This document shows, piece after piece, positions 8,370 through 16,431 of a stretch of 64,000 nucleotides of DNA. Made by a program: the position numbers and the translations under genes. The notes under the pieces were generated by a model. It made no database searches and was not told the origin of the DNA. It saw only the letters and a program-made list of their open reading frames with translations. Every line of letters starts with the position of its first letter. Position 1 is the stretch's first letter. Source of the stretch: Bacteroidota bacterium (lineage in GTDB: Bacteria; Bacteroidota; Bacteroidia; Chitinophagales; Chitinophagaceae); the NCBI GenBank assembly GCA_023416995.1, contig JAEZGI010000033.1, positions 1 through 64,000 of the forward strand, written 5' to 3'.

Positions 8370-9242
8370 CTATTTGTTCCTTCCGATAAAAAACTTCTTG
8401 AGCACTTTCACATAATCTTCATTCGTAGCGATATGAAGGAGATCAGATCCGGAACGTGTAAAAACAGTTTTACAATAATCAGTATGTTGAAAAAAAGCGG
8501 CCTGGTATTGTTCGCGTACGGAGGCATCACTGGTATCAACCCAGGCGCTGCTGCCATCTTCCGCATCCTGAACCTCCAAAAGCCCGATATCCGGCAATCG
8601 CATATCCATCCGGTCATAAACTTTTATACCTACCACATCATGTTTTTTTCCAGCGACTTTTAATGCGTCTTCAAAACTGTTGTCGATAAAATCGCTTAAT
8701 ATAAATGTGATGGTTTTTTCACGGGTAGAATTATTGAATCGACGAAGTGCTTCGCCAAGACTCGTGCCCTTTCGTTTAGGCTCAGCCGTTAGCATGCTTC
8801 TCACCATAAACAAAACATGATCGCGTCCTTTTTTGGGAGGGATAAATAATTCTACCTTATCTGTAAACAGGATTACGCCTACCTTATCGTTATTGCTGAT
8901 GGCAGAAAATGCCAGAACGGCTCCTATCTCGGTAACAAGATCTCTTTTTCGCGCAAGTGTAGTACCAAAAAATGAACTGCCACTGATATCAACCAGCAAC
9001 ATCACGGTAAGTTCACGTTCTTCTTCAAAAACCTTACTGAAAGGATGATTAAACCGGGCAGATACGTTCCAGTCGATGAAACGTATATCATCCCCATGTT
9101 GATACTCCCTCACTTCTTTAAACAACATGCCCCGGCCTTTAAAAGCACTGTGATACTCGCCTGTGAAAATATGGCGGGTAAGTTTTTTGCTTTTTATCTC
9201 AAGCTCGCGAACCTTTTTAATTATTTCTGCTGTGGTAAGCAT
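8370..9242 (-). CDS. DUF58 domain protein of the MoxR/Bat system
   Basis: 290 residues, soluble. It begins with the helical KKVRELEIKSKKLTRHIFTGEYHSAFKG region followed by FKEVREYQHGDDIRFIDWNVSARF, the diagnostic DUF58 core, and then a VWA-like domain with VDISGSSFFG near residue 90. DUF58 proteins are usual partners of MoxR AAA ATPases and are thought to act as cytoplasmic VWA-type adaptors. It lies 19 bp downstream of moxR and 2 bp upstream of the next gene. The precise client is unknown. Confidence 0.9.
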   Translation of the reverse strand: MLTTAEIIKKVRELEIKSKKLTRHIFTGEYHSAFKGRGMLFKEVREYQHGDDIRFIDWNVSARFNHPFSKVFEEERELTVMLLVDISGSSFFGTTLARKRDLVTEIGAVLAFSAISNNDKVGVILFTDKVELFIPPKKGRDHVLFMVRSMLTAEPKRKGTSLGEALRRFNNSTREKTITFILSDFIDNSFEDALKVAGKKHDVVGIKVYDRMDMRLPDIGLLEVQDAEDGSSAWVDTSDASVREQYQAAFFQHTDYCKTVFTRSGSDLLHIATNEDYVKVLKKFFIGRNK

Positions 9243-9261
9243 GTTTGGGTAACTGGTTCCA

Positions 9262-10263
9262 TTAAGGCACCTGTATCATTTTCAGAATTTCGTCAATTAC
9301 GTTTTCAACGGTTACATTTTCAGCTTCTGCTTCATAGGTAAGTCCCAAACGATGTCTTAATACTTCTTTTGAGATACTTCTCACATCTTCGGGGATCACA
9401 AAACCTCGTTTGTTTAAAAACGCCTGGGCTTTGGCAGCAAGTGCGAGATTGATGCTTGCTCGTGGTGAACCGCCGTAACTTATTAATGGTTTAAGCTTTT
9501 CCAGGTTATACTTTTCAGGAAACCGGGTGGCAAACACAATGTCAAGGATATAATTCTCAACCTTCTCATCCATATACACGGAACGTACAAGATCGCGTGC
9601 CTGGATTACTTCCTGTATGGAAACAACCTGTGATACTTCTGGTCCGCGAATGCCCTGCACATTCTGCCGGATGATCATCTGTTCTTCTTTCTTTGTAGGA
9701 TAATCTACCACCACTTTCATAATAAACCGATCCTGCTGAGCTTCTGGCAAAGGGTAGGTACCTTCCTGTTCCAACGGGTTTTGTGTAGCCAGCACCAGGA
9801 AAGGTTCATCAAGTTTGTAAGTGCGATCACCAATCGTTACCTGCCGTTCCTGCATGGCTTCAAGCAAGGCGCTCTGCACTTTCGCAGGCGCGCGGTTGAT
9901 TTCATCAGCCAGGATAAAATTTGCAAAGATGGGGCCCTGTCTAACCACAAATTCATTTTTCGGCTGGTTATATATCATAGTACCCACAACATCGGCGGGC
10001 AACAGATCCGGCGTAAATTGAATGCGGCTGAACTTTGCATTTATTGCCTGTGCAAGCGATTTGATTGCGAGGGTTTTTGCAAGTCCCGGTACGCCTTCCA
10101 GCAGCACGTGTCCATTACTTAGCAGACCGATCAATAACCGGTCGAGCATGGAATGCTGACCGACTATTACGCGGCCCACCTCATCACGGAGACGGTCGAT
10201 AAAAACGCTCTGATATTGAATTTTGTCATTTAACTGACGAATGTCATCGGCTGTGAGAACCAT
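9262..10263 (-). CDS. moxR: MoxR-family AAA+ ATPase
   Basis: 333 residues. Walker A GVPGLAKT at 57-64, Walker B ILADE at 117-121, a sensor-1 ATQNP and a sensor-2 region GGSPRASINLALAAKA are all present, with the order and length of MoxR (AAA_3 plus lid) proteins. MoxR ATPases act as chaperones that help assemble or insert metal cofactors into partner proteins carrying VWA domains. It is the first gene of the minus-strand cluster moxR, DUF58, BatD-like, batA. The 224 bp upstream are AT-rich and contain no other gene. Confidence 0.92.
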   Translation of the reverse strand: MVLTADDIRQLNDKIQYQSVFIDRLRDEVGRVIVGQHSMLDRLLIGLLSNGHVLLEGVPGLAKTLAIKSLAQAINAKFSRIQFTPDLLPADVVGTMIYNQPKNEFVVRQGPIFANFILADEINRAPAKVQSALLEAMQERQVTIGDRTYKLDEPFLVLATQNPLEQEGTYPLPEAQQDRFIMKVVVDYPTKKEEQMIIRQNVQGIRGPEVSQVVSIQEVIQARDLVRSVYMDEKVENYILDIVFATRFPEKYNLEKLKPLISYGGSPRASINLALAAKAQAFLNKRGFVIPEDVRSISKEVLRHRLGLTYEAEAENVTVENVIDEILKMIQVP

Positions 10264-10487
10264 ACTTGTGTTTTATGCTTGGATTAATCGCTGCTGACAG
10301 GCAAAACTTTAAGACACGCAAAATACAAACAAAGCCAATGCCAATGACCGAATAGGTCCATAAATCCGGCACAAAACGGGTGTAATGGGTTGAAGCCGGC
10401 GTCAATTATGAATAAGCGAGGGTGAGACACAATAAAAACCCTTAGAATTAGTTAAATTGACTACAAATCCTTTTAAAAAAAGATGCT

Positions 10488-10964
10488 ATGAAAAAAATGA
10501 TCCCGCTTCCACTGATAGCAGTTGCACTTGTAACTACACTTTTTGTGTCCTGTAAAAAAGACGATGATAATGATGGTCCAAAATCAAATACTGAGAAAAT
10601 AACACTTTCTCCCTGGAAATTTGATAACCTGAAAATTGATATGGACGGAGATGGTACTGGTGAAACTAATGGTGATGACCAGGTAGAAGCATGCGACAAA
10701 GACAATCTCTATACATTTCAAAGCAATGGCACGGGTACCTTAGATGCCGGTGCTCAAAAATGTGACCAGGAACCCCAAACGACCAATTTTACCTGGACCT
10801 TCAAAGAGAACGAAACAATTATTCATTTCCCAACAGCAATAGTTGAGGGTGTTGATGGTGATGTAACCCTGGTTTCTCTTACAGAAAGCAGCATGGTGCT
10901 CAGTAAAAAAATAACACTGGTTGGCCCCTTCCAACCAACATTTATCTTAACCCTGAAACACTAA
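10488..10964 (+). CDS. Lipocalin-like lipoprotein
   Basis: 158 residues. Signal peptide MKKMIPLPLIAVALVTTLFVSC with the lipobox LFVSC (acylated Cys22), then an acidic linker KKDDDNDG. The mature domain has the pattern of Bacteroidota lipocalin-like surface proteins: SPWKFDNLKID near the start, a Cys in VEACDKDNLYTF, NGTGTLDAGAQKC, and WTFKENETIIHF, followed by two more strands. The two Cys may form a disulphide. Such proteins are common, lineage-specific and of unknown function. It is a single-gene unit closed by a strong terminator downstream. Confidence 0.8.
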   Translation: MKKMIPLPLIAVALVTTLFVSCKKDDDNDGPKSNTEKITLSPWKFDNLKIDMDGDGTGETNGDDQVEACDKDNLYTFQSNGTGTLDAGAQKCDQEPQTTNFTWTFKENETIIHFPTAIVEGVDGDVTLVSLTESSMVLSKKITLVGPFQPTFILTLKH

Positions 10965-11016
10965 CAAATCTTAAAGCTATCCTGAGTAGTCATCGTGCAA
11001 AATTATATTAACACGA

Positions 11017-11053
11017 AGCCCGCATGCTTTACAACATGCGGGCTCATTTTTTT
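11017..11053 (+). terminator. Rho-independent terminator after the lipocalin-like gene
   Basis: Perfect 10-bp stem agcccgcatg (11017-11026) and catgcgggct (11035-11044) with an 8-nt loop, followed after two bases by seven T (11047-11053). It is oriented for the plus-strand lipocalin-like gene. There is no matching T-run for the convergent nadE gene. Confidence 0.88.
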
Positions 11054-11071
11054 AACTCCTACTCTGTCATC

Positions 11072-12778
11072 CTAAGACAGATACTTCCCAACAATCGGCA
11101 TTCTTCTTCCGACTCCGAAGGCTTTGCAACTTACACGGACCACAGGGCAGAACTGGTTTCTTTTATATTCATTGGTGTTCACCAGTTTCAATGTCCTGTT
11201 TACAATGCTCTCATCGATACCCAATGAAATGATATCTTTTGGCCCCTGGCGTTTTTCTATGTACTGGTAAAGAATTTTATCAAGCACTGAATAATCAGGA
11301 AGACTATCACTATCCTTCTGACCAGGTCTCAGTTCCGCAGAAGGCGCTTTATCAATAATGTTGACAGGTATGATCTCCTTATCCTTATTAATATAACGGG
11401 CTAATGCATATACCTGGGTTTTGTACACATCTCCTAATACGCTCAAACCACCTGCCATATCGCCATAAAGCGTTCCATAACCTGTTGCCAGTTCACTTTT
11501 ATTGGAAGTGTTAAGCAGTATATATCCAAACTTATTGGCGATCGCCATTAACAGGTTGCCACGGGTGCGGCTCTGCAGATTTTCTTCAGCTACACTAAAA
11601 GGGAGATCTCCAAACACCGGCTTTAATGTGGTCATGAAAGCATCATAAACATCCCTGATAGGAATGATATCATACGGATTTTGCAGACGCTGGCTCAACA
11701 ACTCGGCATCACTAACAGAATGGGAGGTGGAATAGTGAGATGGCAACAAAACGGCGCGAACATTTTCGGCCCCAATAGCCTCTGCTGCCAATGCCAGGGT
11801 AACGGCGCTGTCGATGCCACCAGAAGAACCAAGAATTGCTTTCCGGAACCCCATCTTGCCAAAATAATCGCGGATACCCAACACCAACGCCTTATGTATC
11901 TCCATGATATTTTTCTCCGCAACCATGTATTCCATGATCTGTGCGGCATCATTCATCTTAAATACACGCATCTCTTTATCAAACTCGCGCTTTGATACCA
12001 CTTCCCGTGCATTTACAGATATTTCGTCAGAATCAACCACAGCAAAATCTTCCTCAAAATAGTTGAGCTCCTTTGCTACGTTTCCGTTCTGATCCATCAC
12101 GAGACTACCGCCATCAAAAATGATTTCTGTCTGTGCACCCACAGCATTACAATAAAAGATTGGCAACCGGTACTTAAGAACATTAGCGCGGATAATCTCC
12201 TTACGGTCATCGTCATGATCATAATCGAAAGGAGATGCAGAGATATTGATCATAAGATCCGGTTCCTGCTCCATTAGTTTGTCCATAGGGCAAATGCGAT
12301 AAAGAGGATTATCACCCAGGTTCCAGATGTCCTCACAAATGGTAAGTGCAATCTTTTTGCCTTTGAAAGGGATAACGTTCCATTCATACGCAGGTTCAAA
12401 ATACCGGTTCTCGTCAAATACATCATAAGTTGGCAACAGACTTTTCTGCGCTGTTGCCATCACCTTTCCTTCATATAAAAACCATGCTGCATTAAAGAGA
12501 TCCTTACCTTCCTGGATGGTGTTGCGTTGCGGTGCACCAACAACCACAGCTATTGTATCGGCATGTTTAGCAATTGCTTCAACTGCTTCATAACATTTGT
12601 TTATAAAATCATCAAATTCGAGAAAATCACGTGCCGGATAACCGCAAACAGAAAGTTCTGAAAACATAATCAGATCAGCACCCTCCCGCTTCGCACGTTC
12701 TATTGCTTCAATCGTTTTCCTTGTGTTATCTTCAAAATTTCCAATGTGATAATTTTGCTGTGCGAGTGCTATCTTCAT
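11072..12778 (-). CDS. nadE: Glutamine-dependent NAD+ synthetase
   Basis: 568 residues with two domains. The N-terminal nitrilase-like glutaminase has the catalytic triad Glu41 (SELSVCGYP), Lys112 (KSLLPTYD) and Cys148 (TICEDIW). The C-terminal amidotransferase domain has the PP-loop SSGGIDS at 318-324. It converts deamido-NAD, ATP and glutamine to NAD+, the last step of NAD synthesis. All catalytic residues are intact. It is divergent from gldB with 45 bp between the start codons, so the two promoters overlap. Confidence 0.96.
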   Translation of the reverse strand: MKIALAQQNYHIGNFEDNTRKTIEAIERAKREGADLIMFSELSVCGYPARDFLEFDDFINKCYEAVEAIAKHADTIAVVVGAPQRNTIQEGKDLFNAAWFLYEGKVMATAQKSLLPTYDVFDENRYFEPAYEWNVIPFKGKKIALTICEDIWNLGDNPLYRICPMDKLMEQEPDLMINISASPFDYDHDDDRKEIIRANVLKYRLPIFYCNAVGAQTEIIFDGGSLVMDQNGNVAKELNYFEEDFAVVDSDEISVNAREVVSKREFDKEMRVFKMNDAAQIMEYMVAEKNIMEIHKALVLGIRDYFGKMGFRKAILGSSGGIDSAVTLALAAEAIGAENVRAVLLPSHYSTSHSVSDAELLSQRLQNPYDIIPIRDVYDAFMTTLKPVFGDLPFSVAEENLQSRTRGNLLMAIANKFGYILLNTSNKSELATGYGTLYGDMAGGLSVLGDVYKTQVYALARYINKDKEIIPVNIIDKAPSAELRPGQKDSDSLPDYSVLDKILYQYIEKRQGPKDIISLGIDESIVNRTLKLVNTNEYKRNQFCPVVRVSCKAFGVGRRMPIVGKYLS

Positions 12779-12823
12779 GTGTTCAAAATTAAGCCAAATA
12801 ATAAACGAGGTTCTTAAAAAAAT

Positions 12824-13930
12824 ATGCCAGCCGATTTAAATCAAATCCCTATGCACCAACCTTTAGTTCATGCTTTAACAAAGTGCGCAAAGCTCCTGCG
12901 GATGCTGCCGTTTCTACTCATTATCTTCTCTGCAGCCTGTGGCGGAAAATCCGGCCCGGATGTTTCTGATATCAATATCAGCCTGGAAACATCACGGTTT
13001 GAACAGGATTTTTTTTCACTCGACACCAATTCGTTTGACCAGTCACTCGCAGCGCTCAGTAAAAAATATCCTGTATTTTTTCCGGATTTTGTAGAGAAAG
13101 TACTTGGGCTTCCACCACTTGAAGCAGGAATGCCCGAAACTCAAGAAATGCTGAAACAGTTCCTGTCCGACTACCGCCCTGTAAAGGATTCAGCTGATAA
13201 AGTTTTTAAGAACATTGATAAGTACCACCGCGAAACACTGGAAGGACTCAAACATGTAAAACACTATTTTCCGCAGTACAACACCCCTGAAAAACTAATA
13301 ACCTTTATCGGGCCAATGGATGCCTATTTTGAAGCTTCCACCGGTGGCTACGGCGATGCTTTAACGACCAATGCACTAATCGTAGGATTGCAGTTACACC
13401 TGGGCAGCAAATTTTCGATGTACACCTCAGAAATGGGCCAGGCGCTGTATCCGGCATATATCTCAAGAAAATTTGCACCGGAATACATCCCGGTCAATTG
13501 TATCAAAAATGTGATCGACGATATGTATCCAGAAAACACAACAGGCAAAACACTTGTCGAAAAAATGGTCGAAAAGGGTAAACGGCTTTATCTTTTAGAT
13601 AAGCTGATGCCAAACACAGCAGACACATTGAAAATAGGATATACAGACAAACAATTAAAAGGCTGTTATGAAAATGAAGGACTCATCTGGAATTTCATTC
13701 TTACCAACAGTCTTGCTTTTAACACTGATCCATCTGTGATTAAGGGTTATATTGGTGAAGCCCCGAACACACCTGAGCTTGGCGAAGGATCGCCTGGTTA
13801 TATAGGTTTGTTTATAGGCAAACGTATCGTGGAAAAATTCATGGAGAAAAACGATGATATGCAACCTGACAGCCTGATGCGAATGAATTCAAAAACAATC
13901 TTCGAACAAAGTAAATACCGGCCAAAATAG
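12824..13930 (+). CDS. gldB: GldB-type gliding motility lipoprotein
   Basis: 368 residues by the longest reading; the true start may be the internal ATG at 12851, which gives a more usual signal peptide. The hydrophobic segment LLRMLPFLLIIFSAAC ends in a possible lipobox with Cys39. The mature part starts with ISLETSRFEQDFFSLD and contains FIGPMDAYFEAS and AYISRKFAPEYIPVNCIKNVIDDMYP, then NEGLIWNFILTNSLAF, which I recognise as GldB. GldB is an essential periplasmic/inner-membrane lipoprotein of the Bacteroidota gliding and type IX secretion apparatus. No gldC or other gld gene is adjacent, so presence of gldB does not prove gliding. It is divergent from nadE. Confidence 0.82.
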   Translation: MPADLNQIPMHQPLVHALTKCAKLLRMLPFLLIIFSAACGGKSGPDVSDINISLETSRFEQDFFSLDTNSFDQSLAALSKKYPVFFPDFVEKVLGLPPLEAGMPETQEMLKQFLSDYRPVKDSADKVFKNIDKYHRETLEGLKHVKHYFPQYNTPEKLITFIGPMDAYFEASTGGYGDALTTNALIVGLQLHLGSKFSMYTSEMGQALYPAYISRKFAPEYIPVNCIKNVIDDMYPENTTGKTLVEKMVEKGKRLYLLDKLMPNTADTLKIGYTDKQLKGCYENEGLIWNFILTNSLAFNTDPSVIKGYIGEAPNTPELGEGSPGYIGLFIGKRIVEKFMEKNDDMQPDSLMRMNSKTIFEQSKYRPK

Positions 13931-13957
13931 CCGGCTAATGCGTGCAAACAAAATACC

Positions 13958-16369
13958 TTACTGCATCATGAAATCGTAGAATGTCCTTGACACGTTGGCG
14001 AGTGTATTATTGACATCGTCAAAACTTTGCACACCGCTGCTTAGTAACACTAGAACATATTTTCTGCCATCAGGCAGATACACGATACCTGAATCATGGG
14101 ATACTGCAGTTATTGAACCAGACTTACTCGCCACTTTAATCTCAGGTGGCAACTTTTTTGCAATTTTGTCTAGCTCTTTCTGATCCAGTAGTATACGAAT
14201 CATTTCTTCCGATGATTTGGCATCAACGGCTTTACCTGTAGCAAGTGCTTCCATAATCAGCATCAGATCATAAGCAGTAGTTGTGTTGTTCAAACCCTTT
14301 TCAAAAGCTTTATTGTCTTCAACACCACGCATAACCTGGATATCAACGGCGCCAAGGGTCCGCATTGAGGCGTTGGCGTTTTGAGCACCAACTATATCAA
14401 TCATAAGGTTGGTCGCGAGGTTACTGCTTTTTGTTATCATCCGGTGCAACACTTCATACATGGGAAGTTTGGTGTTCAGCTTCGTGTATAGATCCGTTTC
14501 GCTGTCATCATCAGGGTCGAGGGAGTAGATACTTCCATCTACGATGCTTTTGAATTCGTTTTTAATTAATATGGGGTCCGAAATCCTGAACTTGCCCGCT
14601 GCCGCCTGTTTGTATGCTTCTATCAGTACCGGTGTTTTCATTGTACTTGCGGCATGAAAGCGATCCTTTTCATTAAGAAATAAAGTGTTGCCCGTTCCCA
14701 GATCTTTAAATGCAACGGCAAACCTCCCTTCCGGATGATCTGCAAAAGCAGCTAACACTTGTTTCCGCAAGGCTGTTGTATCCATTTTAATTCTTTGAAC
14801 AGGTTTGAGCTCCATATCATCAAAGTCCATCTGCGAAGCAGGATCAAGAACCTCAAGTTTAGCTGATTCAATATTTCCTTCAGCATTCAACCTGAAAGTC
14901 AGATAGGAATCTGAGTTGAACTCCATGTTCCTGAACCTGGCCATGAACGTATTGTTATGGAATGGATGAATATCCGCAACAAAATGAAACGCGTTTTTAA
15001 ATCGCATAACCATTCCGGTTTCTTCCTTCTTTATCTCAACCTCTCCTAATAAATTTTCAGTATAAACACCAGCAATCTTTTCAAGAGGAAATGATGTTCC
15101 TTTCACCGAATCCATTTTTGCGCTGAATTTTTGCTTCCGATCAATCGCAGCTGCAACCGCACTATCCTGCTGACGCTTATAGCCAGTGATCCAGTCAGTA
15201 CTTTTATTCGCCATGTAATGATCCAGTACATGATAAATGATGGACCAGTAAGCAGCGGTAGAAGACTGGTTGGTGAGCACTGTAATACCGAGGTTAAGAT
15301 CCGGCACCATAGCTACCTGTGATACAAAGCCGGATAAAGCACCACCATGTCCGACTACCTTATATTGATGATAATTATAAGATCTAAAACCCAGTGAATA
15401 ACCAAAGAAATCTGACTGTGTTATTTTTAAATATTCCGGAACCTTTGATATTGGAATCGGCCGGACCATCTTCCATAACTCTGTTGTTGATGCTGGCTTA
15501 AACAAAGGCGCCTTACCTTTTACACGGCCGGAATCAAGATGCATTATCATCCATTTCGCCATATCGCCTGCAGTTGATACGATGCCTCCTGCGGGATTAC
15601 CTGCATCGCCGATATTCTGCTCCATAAAAGTCTCAGAAACCTTTACCTCATTACCCGATCTCGGGTGCGCAGTCGCAACGTTTTGGGCCGATTTAATATC
15701 CGAAAAACGTGATAAGGTCCTGGTCATATCAAGTTTTGAAAGAATCCTCTGTTTGATGAATTCTTCCCAGGACATGCCCGATGCTGCGACAATCACTTCA
15801 CCGGCCGCAAGATATAATATGTTATCGTAAGCATATGTTGTTCTGAAATCGTGAACAATGGGCAGATAAGGTAACTTCTGTAATATTTCTTTTCGGGAAT
15901 AAGTAGCTGGAGGAAACAACATGGCATCACCTGCATAAGCACGCAAACCACTATGATGCACCAGGAGATCGCGCACAGTAAGATGCGTGGTGATATAATC
16001 GTCGGGCATCCTGAACCATGGAAGATGATCTATAACCTTATCTTCCCATTTTAATTTACCGTCTTCCACCAACATCGCCAGTGCTGTTCCCGTAAAAGCC
16101 TTACTGTTTGACGCGATGAGAAACAAAGTGTTTTCATCTACCTTTTCGTTAGTGCCCAGCTTTTTAACGCCATATCCCCTGGCGAGCAAAACCTTCCCAT
16201 CGCGCACAATTGACAAACCGATCCCCGGAACATTGAAAGTTTTCAGCACTTTGGATATATGCGCGTCGAGATCCGGAGGCAAAGAAGTTTTTGTCTGGCC
16301 GTAAACCACACTGCACATACCAACGAACAACAAGAGAAAGATATTGGTGATTTGTTTTACGATTTTCAT
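13958..16369 (-). CDS. Two-domain serine hydrolase: class C-like plus class A-like beta-lactamase folds
   Basis: 803 residues with a signal peptide (cleavage after VVYG). Domain 1 (about 30-385) is AmpC/S12-like: SNSK at 87-90 (Ser87 and Lys90), Y-D-N at 181-183 and HGG at 341-343. A linker domain (about 425-525, DUF3471-like beta sandwich) follows. Domain 2 (about 530-800) is class A-like: STMK at 575-578, S-S-N at 648-650, a Glu684 where the omega-loop glutamate would be and K-S-G at 749-751. Both active sites look intact. It may cleave beta-lactams, D-amino-acid peptides or esters in the periplasm. It lies 62 bp downstream of the S9 peptidase on the same strand, in line with a role in the adjacent uptake locus. 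Confidence 0.86.
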   Translation of the reverse strand: MKIVKQITNIFLLLFVGMCSVVYGQTKTSLPPDLDAHISKVLKTFNVPGIGLSIVRDGKVLLARGYGVKKLGTNEKVDENTLFLIASNSKAFTGTALAMLVEDGKLKWEDKVIDHLPWFRMPDDYITTHLTVRDLLVHHSGLRAYAGDAMLFPPATYSRKEILQKLPYLPIVHDFRTTYAYDNILYLAAGEVIVAASGMSWEEFIKQRILSKLDMTRTLSRFSDIKSAQNVATAHPRSGNEVKVSETFMEQNIGDAGNPAGGIVSTAGDMAKWMIMHLDSGRVKGKAPLFKPASTTELWKMVRPIPISKVPEYLKITQSDFFGYSLGFRSYNYHQYKVVGHGGALSGFVSQVAMVPDLNLGITVLTNQSSTAAYWSIIYHVLDHYMANKSTDWITGYKRQQDSAVAAAIDRKQKFSAKMDSVKGTSFPLEKIAGVYTENLLGEVEIKKEETGMVMRFKNAFHFVADIHPFHNNTFMARFRNMEFNSDSYLTFRLNAEGNIESAKLEVLDPASQMDFDDMELKPVQRIKMDTTALRKQVLAAFADHPEGRFAVAFKDLGTGNTLFLNEKDRFHAASTMKTPVLIEAYKQAAAGKFRISDPILIKNEFKSIVDGSIYSLDPDDDSETDLYTKLNTKLPMYEVLHRMITKSSNLATNLMIDIVGAQNANASMRTLGAVDIQVMRGVEDNKAFEKGLNNTTTAYDLMLIMEALATGKAVDAKSSEEMIRILLDQKELDKIAKKLPPEIKVASKSGSITAVSHDSGIVYLPDGRKYVLVLLSSGVQSFDDVNNTLANVSRTFYDFMMQ

Positions 16370-16431
16370 AGAACCGGAGCTATTACCAATTGTTTAATGA
16401 TTGATATTCGATATAGACATTGTCGGGTAAT

